64,000 bases of DNA, from contig NZ_JADFBY010000001.1 of NCBI RefSeq assembly GCF_015223065.1, positions 124,001 through 188,000 of the forward strand. The letters run 5' to 3'. Every line of letters begins with the position of its first letter. Positions within the stretch are counted from its first letter, which is position 1. The translations under genes and the position numbers were made by a program. The notes below the pieces were generated by a model that ran no database searches, was not told the origin of the DNA, and worked only from the letters and a program-made list of their open reading frames with translations. This document shows, piece by piece, positions 8,645-16,955 of this stretch. Origin of the DNA: Mucilaginibacter sp. JRF. GTDB lineage: Bacteria; Bacteroidota; Bacteroidia; Sphingobacteriales; Sphingobacteriaceae.

Positions 8645-9832
8645 ATGATGTACCGCAGAAGAACAAGGGTTGCCTTTTTTTCGGAAATATTGGATAAGGA
8701 GCATGATGGCGCTGTGCGAACCATGTATCAGCTCATCAGCCGTATTGACCCGGAGTTTTTTGAATTTTTATTTATTTGCGGCACCGGCCCCGATGAACTT
8801 TATGGCTTTGAATGCATTAAAGTACCAGCCTTAACCGTACCCGTTAACCGCAACTATAAACTGGCCCTGCCGGTATTAGTGCAAAATAGCTTAAAGGAAA
8901 AATTAAGAACATTTGATGCCGATGTGGTGCATATTGCAACCCCATCGTTATTGGGCGAGTTCGCGCTTAAATATGCCCGACAGGAACAGTTGCCGGTGAT
9001 CAGCATTTACCACACGCACTTTATATCATATATTGATTATTACTTTAAGCACACACCCTTCCTGATAGATTTTGTACGATCGAAGGTGATAGACGGGCAG
9101 CGCAACTTTTATAACGGTTGCGATATGATCTACATGCCATCCGAAGGTATTGGCCGCTGGCTGACCGGTATAGGTGTAGATGCCGATAAAATGAAAAGCT
9201 GGAAGCGGGGTATCGATACGGGACTGTTCACTCCCGCGAGGTATGATGCTACACTGCTGCGCAACATAACAGGCAATAACGCGCCGGTAATACTATTTGC
9301 AAGCAGGTTGGTATGGGAAAAAAACCTGGAAACCCTGTTTGATATATACGACGGACTAAAAGCCACCGGCATGCCTTTTAATATGATTGTAGCAGGCGAT
9401 GGCAAGGAGAAACCCGTTTGCGAAGAACGTATGCCCGATGCCTTTTTTACCGGCCGGGTTGATCATGAAGCGTTATCGGTATTATATGCTTCGGCAGATG
9501 TGTTCGTGTTCCCATCCGTATCCGAAGCTTATGGTAATGTGGTGTTGGAGGCCATGGCATCAGGCTTACCCTGTGTAATTGCTGATGGCGGCGGCTCGGC
9601 CGATTTTATTGAGCAGGGGGTTAATGGTTTTAAGTGCGATCCGTATAACTCGGCTCAGTACATCAGCAAAATAATGCTGTTGCTTAATGATGATGCTTTG
9701 CGTTACGATGTGATACAGGCCGGACTTAAATACAGCAGCACATTTGATTGGGATGAGCTTGCCGATATATATTTTAATGATGTTAACCAACTGGCCAAAC
9801 AAACCCAAAGCCAGCTACTGCCTGCTGAATGA
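8645..9832 (+). CDS. GT4-family glycosyltransferase
   Basis: About 395 residues, two Rossmann-like halves typical of GT-B enzymes. The N-terminal half binds the acceptor (HIATPSLLG, IYHTHF), and the C-terminal half has the nucleotide-sugar signature: LFASRLVWEKNLETL, then FPSVSEAYGNVVLEAMASG with the E-x7-E arrangement of GT4. It resembles the MgtA/SQD2 branch that builds glycolipids. ATG codons at 8645 and 8648 are the best starts; a TTG at 8639 would add only two residues. It overlaps the next gene by four bases (ATGA), implying translational coupling in a three-gene operon. Confidence 0.88.
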   Translation: MMYRRRTRVAFFSEILDKEHDGAVRTMYQLISRIDPEFFEFLFICGTGPDELYGFECIKVPALTVPVNRNYKLALPVLVQNSLKEKLRTFDADVVHIATPSLLGEFALKYARQEQLPVISIYHTHFISYIDYYFKHTPFLIDFVRSKVIDGQRNFYNGCDMIYMPSEGIGRWLTGIGVDADKMKSWKRGIDTGLFTPARYDATLLRNITGNNAPVILFASRLVWEKNLETLFDIYDGLKATGMPFNMIVAGDGKEKPVCEERMPDAFFTGRVDHEALSVLYASADVFVFPSVSEAYGNVVLEAMASGLPCVIADGGGSADFIEQGVNGFKCDPYNSAQYISKIMLLLNDDALRYDVIQAGLKYSSTFDWDELADIYFNDVNQLAKQTQSQLLPAE

Positions 9833-10833
9833 AATATCTGAAGATATTAATTATAGTAGCCATACTGATATGCGCCTGGGTATTTCTTCGCCATACCGAT
9901 CTTAACAAGGTTGGTAGCTCGCTGCAACAGGTGGGCTATCATTTTATATGGTTGCTGTTAAGCAGCGCATGCTCATATATATGCGGCACAATGGCCTGGC
10001 GCTATTGCATGGGGGCCGATGGTAAACGCATTAAACTTGCACAGCTATTCTGGATTCGGCATGTGGGAGAAACAGTGGGCGTTATCAATCCCACAAGTAT
10101 TGTGGCTGGCGAGGCAATGAAAATATACCTGCTTCGCGATCATCAGATCGAAAAACCGGTGGTGATAACCTCGGTACTGCTATCGCGGGTGCTGATGATG
10201 GTTACGCAACTGCTTTCGTTGTTGATCATCACCATACTGGCCTTTGTGTTTGTGCCCGCGCTGCATTTTTCGTTCAGCGTAGCGGTTATGGTGTTGGGTA
10301 TACTGGCGGGAGTGGTAGTAATTATTTACCTGCTGATATTATTGTTTAAAGGGCTGGGCAAAACCCGCCTGGGTAATTGGTTTGCCTGCCGTACCGAAAA
10401 GCTGCGAGCTAAGATCAGCGAAGCGAATACAGCCCTCCGTGCATTTTATTATACCAACAAAAAAGACCTGCTGATTGCCTGCTGTTTTTTTATGCTGCAC
10501 TGGGTATTAGGTTCGCTCGAACTTTATATAATACTGCGCTTGCTGGGCACCGGGGCAGGTTTTATACCGGCTATGTTTGTTGATATGAGCGTGATCATCT
10601 TTAAATCGGCCGGGGCATTTGTGCCCGCGCAAATTGGGGTGGAGGAGTACGGCAATAAACTGATGCTTGCCGCTATTGGCCTCAGCGCTACCGAAACCTG
10701 GGTAACCGCATCGCTGCTGCGCCGTGCCCGCCAACTTTTCTGGATAATTACCGGGCTGGTGGCCTACTTTTTTATCGACAGGAAACGAACAATTATAAGC
10801 TATCAAAATGGAGATCCTGTTTGTAAGTCATAA
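9829..10833 (+). CDS. Flippase-like integral membrane protein (LPG synthase TM domain family)
   Basis: A 334-residue polytopic membrane protein with about eight hydrophobic segments and the family hallmarks HVGETVGVINPTS near residues 80-92 and AQIGVEEYG near 264-272. These correspond to the flippase half of MprF (lysylphosphatidylglycerol synthetase TM region) without the synthase half. It lies between two GT4 glycosyltransferases, overlapping both (4 bases upstream, 26 bases downstream), so it probably moves a glycolipid made by these enzymes across the inner membrane. The lipid is unknown. Confidence 0.82.
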   Translation: MKYLKILIIVAILICAWVFLRHTDLNKVGSSLQQVGYHFIWLLLSSACSYICGTMAWRYCMGADGKRIKLAQLFWIRHVGETVGVINPTSIVAGEAMKIYLLRDHQIEKPVVITSVLLSRVLMMVTQLLSLLIITILAFVFVPALHFSFSVAVMVLGILAGVVVIIYLLILLFKGLGKTRLGNWFACRTEKLRAKISEANTALRAFYYTNKKDLLIACCFFMLHWVLGSLELYIILRLLGTGAGFIPAMFVDMSVIIFKSAGAFVPAQIGVEEYGNKLMLAAIGLSATETWVTASLLRRARQLFWIITGLVAYFFIDRKRTIISYQNGDPVCKS

Positions 10834-12001
10834 ACACCCGCCATCAACCGGCGGTATGGAAAAGCAAAGCTACGAGCTGGTGCGTGGTATGAAAAAGCAT
10901 GCCGGTGTACATGCCATTGTTTACAAGGCGGGTACAAGTAAACTGCGCTTCTTTATGTCGCTTAACAGGCGTATAGTGGCCATGTGCCGCAAATATCCGG
11001 GTATAAGCGTTATACATTATAATGATGGATTAATGGCCGCCATTTGTATGCGGCACAAGGGATACGAGCATTTAAAGCGCACGGTTACCCTGCATGGGCT
11101 GGATGTGGTTTTCCCTAACAATACCTACCGCCGTTCGGTATTGCCTGAGTATAAAAAGTTTGATAAGATATTTGCCGTGAGTAATGCCACGGCAGGTGCT
11201 TGCATCAGGTACGGCATACCGGCTGAAAAGATAATAGTGATAAGCAATGGTGTGGACGCCTCCATTGCCGATTGCCAGCCGCAACCCGCGCAGGTTAAAG
11301 AAATAGCCGCCCAGCATGACATCGATATTGAAAATAAAAAGATACTGATATGTATGGGCCGTGCGGTAAAGCGTAAGGGTTTTGCCTGGCTAATAAAGCA
11401 TGTTATGCCCGCGCTGAGCGATGATTACATGTTGTTGTTGATAGGTCCTTTTAAACCACGCGCCCCGCTGGCCGATAAGGTGATACGCTCGCTGCCGCCA
11501 AAAATGCGCAGGCAGGTAACCTCGTTTTTAGGCTGGCCTACAGATGAGGAGGAGATCCGCCGCCTGTTGCAAAAGTCGGGAGCGGCGGATAGGGTGAAGC
11601 ACTTGGGCCGTTTGCCCTTTGAGGATATATTGCAATTGCTGATAGCTGCCGAGGCATTCATTATGCCCAACATACGCGTACCCGGCGATCTGGAAGGGTT
11701 TGGTTTGGTATGCCTTGAAGCTTGTTTGTGCGGCACCAAGGTATTCGCATCAAACATTGAAGGTTTAAAGGATGTGATAGCTGATGGCCATAATGGCTAC
11801 CTGCTGCCACCCGCTAATAAAACCGCCTGGATAAACGCCCTCAGCAAACTGAACAGCGAACCACCGCACTACACCCTACAGCCAGAGCAGATAAAGGCAT
11901 ACACGATGCAGCACTTCGGTTGGGATAAAATGGTAAAGGAATACCTGGATTGTTTTGAGGAGATCACAAAGACGCAACCCGAGGTTTGCTTGCAAGATTG
12001 A
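10808..12001 (+). CDS. GT4-family glycosyltransferase
   Basis: A 397-residue GT-B enzyme. The N terminus has VSHKHPPSTGGMEKQSYEL, a glycine-rich acceptor loop of GT4 proteins; the C-terminal half has CMGRAVKRKGFAWL and DLEGFGLVCLEACLCG, including the E-x7-E motif. Its start lies 26 bases inside the flippase-like gene in another frame, which suggests coupled translation. Its 3' end overlaps the convergent phosphodiesterase gene by 38 bases. With its neighbours it probably assembles a glycolipid or polysaccharide precursor; donor and acceptor are not readable from sequence. Confidence 0.87.
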   Translation: MEILFVSHKHPPSTGGMEKQSYELVRGMKKHAGVHAIVYKAGTSKLRFFMSLNRRIVAMCRKYPGISVIHYNDGLMAAICMRHKGYEHLKRTVTLHGLDVVFPNNTYRRSVLPEYKKFDKIFAVSNATAGACIRYGIPAEKIIVISNGVDASIADCQPQPAQVKEIAAQHDIDIENKKILICMGRAVKRKGFAWLIKHVMPALSDDYMLLLIGPFKPRAPLADKVIRSLPPKMRRQVTSFLGWPTDEEEIRRLLQKSGAADRVKHLGRLPFEDILQLLIAAEAFIMPNIRVPGDLEGFGLVCLEACLCGTKVFASNIEGLKDVIADGHNGYLLPPANKTAWINALSKLNSEPPHYTLQPEQIKAYTMQHFGWDKMVKEYLDCFEEITKTQPEVCLQD

Positions 12002-12833
12002 TCTTTTCATGTACTAAGGTGTTGGTTACAAGAAATTTTCGCAGCGTGGCCAGCTCGTCGGTATTGATCAGGTCTACCCCGCAGTTTAGCAATTGTTTCC
12101 AAACGCTCTCCTTCTCCGGCGATGCCCACAGGCGTACCTTTTTGCCCATGCTGTGCGCTTTGCTTACGTAACTGCATAATAGCTTACGTTGCTTGTCGGG
12201 CATTATACCATCGCCGTCCCAGTCAATCAGCGAGCTGTATTTGCAGCTGGCCATCTGGTAAACATTGGCGTCGCATTTATCCTTACCCACATCGCGCAAG
12301 TCCTCATCAATAAAGGCCAGGCGCTGCTTTTCGCGTTTTATAAGGTTGTACGGCTTATTGCCCGATAGTACTATAGTTACCTGCCTTTGGTGCAGTTTGC
12401 CATTCTCGTAGCTTGATAGTATGGAGCTGTATTTTTTAAGCAGCGGTTTCAGGGCCTGGTAAGTATCCTCAGCACCGGTCTTGATGTCTATCATCAGCGT
12501 AATTGGCGTATCGTACCCATCAAAAATATTGCCTTGTTTTTTAATGCGATCGGCCAGGGGGCGCAGGTACAGGTTTTCGAGCGTGCGCTTACCCTGAAAA
12601 AAGGGGAAGAAGTGCGCCACCACCATTTCGCCGTTTATGTAAAATATATCGGCTTCAATGTGGGTATACCCGTTATCGAGGGCGTCAAGAAGGGGGCGTT
12701 TGTGCCAGTAATCATTATGGGCGAAGCCGTTTTGGAGGGGAGCGTTTTGTGCCCGGCAGGGGAGGAAGCCGCCGATAAGTAGTATCAGGAAGGCGGTTTT
12801 AAGGAATTTTACTATCAAACTTTCCGTTCGCAT
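11964..12833 (-). CDS. PI-PLC-like phosphodiesterase, exported
   Basis: A 289-residue protein with a signal peptide (about 1-28). The catalytic start of the phosphatidylinositol-phospholipase C / glycerophosphodiester phosphodiesterase barrel is visible: FAHNDYWHKRPLLDAL (His-Asn), then HIEADIFYINGEMVVAH with the Glu-x-Asp and second His. Later strands LMIDIKTG and RLWASPE fit the TIM barrel, and GVDLINTDEL the last strand. It probably cleaves a phosphodiester of lipid head groups or glycerophosphodiesters in the periplasm. The gene's 3' end runs 38 bases into the convergent glycosyltransferase gene. Confidence 0.8.
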   Translation of the reverse strand: MRTESLIVKFLKTAFLILLIGGFLPCRAQNAPLQNGFAHNDYWHKRPLLDALDNGYTHIEADIFYINGEMVVAHFFPFFQGKRTLENLYLRPLADRIKKQGNIFDGYDTPITLMIDIKTGAEDTYQALKPLLKKYSSILSSYENGKLHQRQVTIVLSGNKPYNLIKREKQRLAFIDEDLRDVGKDKCDANVYQMASCKYSSLIDWDGDGIMPDKQRKLLCSYVSKAHSMGKKVRLWASPEKESVWKQLLNCGVDLINTDELATLRKFLVTNTLVHEKINLASKPRVASL

Positions 12834-13018
12834 ATTCAGTTAAATTTCTTAATTCAAAGGTGCGTTTTGGGTATGTTCAAATAATAAAATCAAGGTTAAA
12901 AAAACTCTAAATCAGCAGGGTTAAGATTAACTTTTTGTAATTATCCAAATATAAACGGTCATCAACTTGTCGAACTTATTTTACAGATCAATGTTAAACT
13001 GTTACTTTACTTGTACAA

Positions 13019-13915
13019 ATGCTTAGACAACTTGCTACCAAAAAGGATAATGATTTTGAGTGGATCGATATTTACGAACCACAGCATGATGAGATACATG
13101 AAACCGCCGAAAAATATAACCTGCACGAGGAACTGTTAGACGACAGCCTGCAACCTGATCACCTGCCCAAGTACGAGCAGATGGAGAATTACGCTTTCAT
13201 CATATTCAGGATACATACCGATACCAAGGCACGCGAGGCTGATACCGTACAGCAGCTCACCCATAAAATAGCCATATTTTACGCCAAGGATTTTATTGTG
13301 ACCATCCATCGCAAGCCGCATAAACTGATTGATACACTTGCCGAAGAAGTAAAGAAAGGCAAGTGCAGCAGCACTTTCCATTTGCTGAACAATATTATTA
13401 AGGCTTGTTTGCTTACCTATGATGATCCGTCGAACCACCTGTCGCGAAGTTTGGAGTATTACGAGGAGCAGATATTTTTACGTACCCGCAAAGCGCCATT
13501 ATTAAAGGGCATGTATTTTTTGAAACGCAAGGTTGACCTGATACGCCGTATGCTGATGCTGGCCTACGATATTATTGATAACATTGATGCCGAGGAGGGC
13601 GACGTAAATACCCGCGACACCCGCGACCTGTATGTACGCCTGCAAAGTATTTACGATACCCTGTCCGAAAATATAAACCACCTGCTCAACCTGTATTTCA
13701 ACGTATCCGCGCAGCGCACCAATGAAACTGTGCGCATACTCACCGTGTTCTCTGTTTTCTTTATGCCGCTAACCTTCATAGTAGGCATCTACGGTATGAA
13801 CTTCGAATTCATGCCCGAACTGCACGAAAAGTTCGGCTACCCCGGCGTGTTGGCTGTAATGGTAATTATTACGGTGTTGATTTATTTTTGGTTTAGGAGG
13901 AAGGGGTGGTTGTAG
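13019..13915 (+). CDS. corA: CorA-family divalent cation (Mg2+/Co2+) transporter
   Basis: A 298-residue protein with a long charged cytoplasmic N-terminal domain and two C-terminal transmembrane helices. The selectivity motif Gly-Met-Asn is at 259-261 (YGMNFEFMPE), just after the first helix, and the protein ends in a basic tail, as in CorA pentamers. It should carry Mg2+, or less likely Co2+ or Zn2+, across the inner membrane. It is a single gene, divergent from the phosphodiesterase and followed by a repeat region. Confidence 0.93.
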   Translation: MLRQLATKKDNDFEWIDIYEPQHDEIHETAEKYNLHEELLDDSLQPDHLPKYEQMENYAFIIFRIHTDTKAREADTVQQLTHKIAIFYAKDFIVTIHRKPHKLIDTLAEEVKKGKCSSTFHLLNNIIKACLLTYDDPSNHLSRSLEYYEEQIFLRTRKAPLLKGMYFLKRKVDLIRRMLMLAYDIIDNIDAEEGDVNTRDTRDLYVRLQSIYDTLSENINHLLNLYFNVSAQRTNETVRILTVFSVFFMPLTFIVGIYGMNFEFMPELHEKFGYPGVLAVMVIITVLIYFWFRRKGWL

Positions 13916-13964
13916 ACATCATATAAGACCCTCGTATTCAGAAAGTACTTTAAAATAAAAAAAA

Positions 13965-14401
13965 TGTCATTTCGAATGAGGTACGAGGAGAAATCTGTCG
14001 CTTTGTGATGAACGTGTAAAGATTTCTCGCTGGCGCTCGAAATGACAGGATTTTTAAATTAATAGTCGGCGAAACCCCTCCCTAACCCTCCCGTAGGGAG
14101 GGAATTAATATTAATCCACAAAACAAAAGCACAAACCATAAATAACCTATCCTCCCGGCATCAGAAATGCCCGGAGTAGCACAAGACTTGCCAAAGCATA
14201 ACCTTTCACCGGGCAGGGCGTAGCCGGCATTTTGTCTGCACAAAAGAAGTTGAGGATAGGAACCCCACCTAAATCCTCTCCAAGAGGGAGGACTTTACTT
14301 ATTGCTTTGAAAAAAAAATGTCATTTCGAACGAGGTACGAGGAGAAATCTGTCGCTTGACAATGAACGCGTTCAGATTTCTCGCTATCGGTCGAAATGAC
14401 A
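13965..14401. repeat. Mosaic extragenic repeat, copy 2 (inverted)
   Basis: The gap between the convergent corA and pfkB genes is filled by the same modules as copy 1, in reverse orientation: module D 13965-14047, module C about 14070-14103, module B about 14108-14262, then a pyrimidine-rich module and a second, more diverged module D at 14319-14401. The first module D matches copy 1 at 82 of 83 positions by eye. No gene is visible here. Confidence 0.85.
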
Positions 14402-14422
14402 GTTTTTTATAAATCAGGGATT

Positions 14423-15352
14423 CTACTTCGTTAACCAATCATACAAACGGTCAACATCAGCCTTCTTAAATAATTCGGTGCCATGATTCATGGTGGCGGC
14501 GCTGCCGCAGGCTATGCCCATGCGTACCATATGGCCCAGGTCGTAGTTGTTTACGCAGCCGTAAACCATACCGGCTACCATGCTGTCGCCCGCGCCTACG
14601 GTGCTGCGTTTTTTTACGGATGGGGCGTTCACAAATTCAGCCCTGTCTTTAGTTACCGCATATGCGCCCTGCGGACTTAATGATACCACGATGATACCAC
14701 ACTGGCCTTTATTTACGATCACACGGGCAGCTTCCTCTAACGATTCATTGTCCTCCACATCCATACCCGTAAGCTTACGCAGTTCGCTTTGGTTGGGTTT
14801 AAGCAGGTAGATGCCTTCCTCAATGGCTTGTTCAAGCGCTTCGCCCGATGTATCAACTACTAAACGGGCATCTTCCTGATGGGCAATGCGGGCTATCTGT
14901 GCTAAAAAATCGGTACTCACACCTTGCGGGATGCTGCCGCTGGCCACAATATAGCTGGCTTGTGATGCCATTTGCTTAACTACTTTTAGTATTTTCTCCT
15001 CCTCGCCGGGTATCAGCGCCGGTGCCGGCATACCAAAACGGAATTGCTCGTTTGAGCCACGATTAACTACGATAAAGTTTTCGCGGGTTGGGTTGTGGGT
15101 TTCAATGGGGTGTTGTTCAATTTGCTCCTGATGCAGTAATTCCTGCAAAAGTTTGCCGCTAAGGCCGCCTGATGTAAATACGGCGGTCGAGCTTAATCCT
15201 AAGCGCTTTAAGGCGCGCGATACGTTGATGCCGCCGCCGCCCGGTTCAAATTTTGGTTCGTTACAGTCCAGTTTGTGCTCGGCAACTATGGTATCAACCG
15301 ATGTACTTTTGTCTATGGTGGGGCTTAAAGTAAGCGTTAATATATGTTTCAT
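14423..15352 (-). CDS. pfkB: 6-phosphofructokinase II / 1-phosphofructokinase-family sugar kinase
   Basis: A 309-residue ribokinase-fold kinase, the same length as E. coli PfkB. The N terminus has TLTLSPTIDKS and FEPGGGGINVSRAL (substrate-binding Gly loop), and the C-terminal signature STVGAGDSMVAGM places the catalytic base at Asp256. KPNQSEL and VVSLSPQGA are further family motifs. It probably phosphorylates fructose 6-phosphate in glycolysis; tagatose 6-phosphate or fructose 1-phosphate are alternatives. A -7 box (TATCTTTG on the minus strand, 15387-15394) lies about 35 bases upstream. Single gene. Confidence 0.88.
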   Translation of the reverse strand: MKHILTLTLSPTIDKSTSVDTIVAEHKLDCNEPKFEPGGGGINVSRALKRLGLSSTAVFTSGGLSGKLLQELLHQEQIEQHPIETHNPTRENFIVVNRGSNEQFRFGMPAPALIPGEEEKILKVVKQMASQASYIVASGSIPQGVSTDFLAQIARIAHQEDARLVVDTSGEALEQAIEEGIYLLKPNQSELRKLTGMDVEDNESLEEAARVIVNKGQCGIIVVSLSPQGAYAVTKDRAEFVNAPSVKKRSTVGAGDSMVAGMVYGCVNNYDLGHMVRMGIACGSAATMNHGTELFKKADVDRLYDWLTK

Positions 15353-15498
15353 AACAGGGGTATTGTTATATTATCAAATTCGGGCGCAAAGATACGCATC
15401 ATTTAACTGCATAAATGTTGCAACTGCTTTTTTAATGGTATTCTAACATTCATCTTGCTTCAAAAACTGTACTTTTACGGCTCGCGAGGATAGTGCTT

Positions 15499-16335
15499 AT
15501 GACCGTATTAACGTTTACCCTGATCTTACTTGCCGGTGCTTATGCCGCCGGATTATTAGGCTCACTTACCGGCCTTGGCGGCGGGTTTGTGGTCATACCG
15601 CTACTCACGCTTGCCCTGGGGGTTGATATTCATTACGCAATAGGCGCCTCATTGGTTTCAGCTATCGCTACCTCATCCGGCTCGGCGGCGGCCTATGTTA
15701 AGGAGGGCATCACCAACATGCGGCTGGGTATATTTTTGGAGATAGCCACTACCATTGGCGCATTTACGGGCGCGGTGCTGGCAGCCTTTATACCGGCGCA
15801 TTTTATAGCCATACTTTTTGGTACCGTGTTGATATTCTCGGCCATTATATCTCTAAAAAAGAAATCGAACGAGGTAAACCTCAAAAAAAGTTACCTGGCC
15901 GATAAGCTAAAACTCGACGGACATTACCCCGAAGCCGGCGGTTTTATAGCCTACCGGGTTATAAATGTTGCCGGTGGTTTTTGTATGATGATTGTGGCCG
16001 GTATCATATCGGGCATATTGGGTATAGGCTCGGGCGCGCTTAAAGTGGTAGCTATGGATGGGGTGATGCGCATACCGTTTAAGGTATCAACTACCACCAG
16101 TAACTTTATGATTGGTGTAACCGCTGCCGCCAGTGCCGTGGTTTACCTGCAACGCGGGTACATTGATCCGGGTATTTGTATGCCGGTGGTTATCGGCGTG
16201 GTGCTGGGTGCCCTTAGCGGATCAAGAATTTTAGTACGCACTGCATCGGCAGCATGGTTAAAATACCTGTTTGCGGGTATAATATTGGTGCTGGCCATAC
16301 AGATGATCTATAACGGAATTTTAGGGAGGGTTTAA
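15499..16335 (+). CDS. TSUP (TauE/SafE) family membrane permease
   Basis: About 278 residues and eight hydrophobic segments in two repeats, with the family motif LTGLGGGFVVIPLL near the N terminus and its partner GILGIGSGALKVVAM in the second half. TSUP proteins export or import sulfur-containing or organic anions such as sulfite or sulfoacetate. A GTG at 15493 would add two residues; the ATG at 15499 is preferred. A DUF1634 gene follows five bases later, a common pairing that suggests a two-part transporter. The substrate is unknown. Confidence 0.85.
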   Translation: MTVLTFTLILLAGAYAAGLLGSLTGLGGGFVVIPLLTLALGVDIHYAIGASLVSAIATSSGSAAAYVKEGITNMRLGIFLEIATTIGAFTGAVLAAFIPAHFIAILFGTVLIFSAIISLKKKSNEVNLKKSYLADKLKLDGHYPEAGGFIAYRVINVAGGFCMMIVAGIISGILGIGSGALKVVAMDGVMRIPFKVSTTTSNFMIGVTAAASAVVYLQRGYIDPGICMPVVIGVVLGALSGSRILVRTASAAWLKYLFAGIILVLAIQMIYNGILGRV

Positions 16336-16340
16336 TTAAC

Positions 16341-16700
16341 ATGAGGATACAGGTAATAATAGGTCAGCTACTGCGCATAGGCGTATTTACATCAATAGGC
16401 ATCGCCTTTTTAGGAGGCATTATATACCTCACCCGCCACGGGCACGAGGTGGTTGATTACGCCACCTTTAAGGGCATCCCCGATTATGTAAAACCATCCA
16501 ACATATTTACCAGTGTGTTTGAGTTGCGCGGCAGGGCCATTATCCAGGTGGGTATTATGCTGCTGATAGCTACGCCGGTTGTGCGCCTCATATTTTCGGC
16601 CATTGGCTTTGCTGCCGAAAAGGATTACCGCTACGCTGCCATTACCGTGCTGGTGCTGGGCATTATACTTTTCAGCATGCTTACCGGCAAGGCTGGCTAA
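16341..16700 (+). CDS. DUF1634 membrane protein
   Basis: A 119-residue protein with three hydrophobic helices (about 13-31, 70-90 and 97-115) and a short loop containing HEVVDYATFKG. Length and pattern match DUF1634 proteins, which regularly sit next to TSUP permeases. Here the gap to the permease gene is five bases, so co-expression and a partner role are likely. No catalytic residues are evident. Confidence 0.75.
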   Translation: MRIQVIIGQLLRIGVFTSIGIAFLGGIIYLTRHGHEVVDYATFKGIPDYVKPSNIFTSVFELRGRAIIQVGIMLLIATPVVRLIFSAIGFAAEKDYRYAAITVLVLGIILFSMLTGKAG

Positions 16701-16739
16701 TTAACATGGTACATATTTTGATGGTTTACAGGATAGTGT

Positions 16740-16955
16740 ATGAAACGCGTCCACGTACAATCATCAGCCCTTGAAAGCATTGGTTACGATGCCGACAGCC
16801 AAACCCTCGAACTCGAGTTCAGGGAGAATGGCGACGTATGGCAATACTTCAACTTCAAGCCATCCGCGTTCAAAAAATTTATTAAGGCTGATTCTTTAGG
16901 GCGATTTTTTGTTAACAAGATAAAAGGAAAATTCCCGGAGCAGCGGCAGCCTTAA
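16740..16955 (+). CDS. KTSC domain protein
   Basis: A 71-residue soluble protein that is essentially one KTSC domain: VQSSALESIGYDADSQTLELEF at the start (shown in parts: SSALESIGYD), then YFNFKPSAFKKFI and the closing FFVNKIKGKF. The KTSC family is named for the Lys-Thr-Ser-Cys stretch usually present near the end; it is thought to bind RNA or nucleic acid, but function is not established. Its stop codon shares the four bases TTAA with the convergent receptor gene. Confidence 0.8.
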   Translation: MKRVHVQSSALESIGYDADSQTLELEFRENGDVWQYFNFKPSAFKKFIKADSLGRFFVNKIKGKFPEQRQP

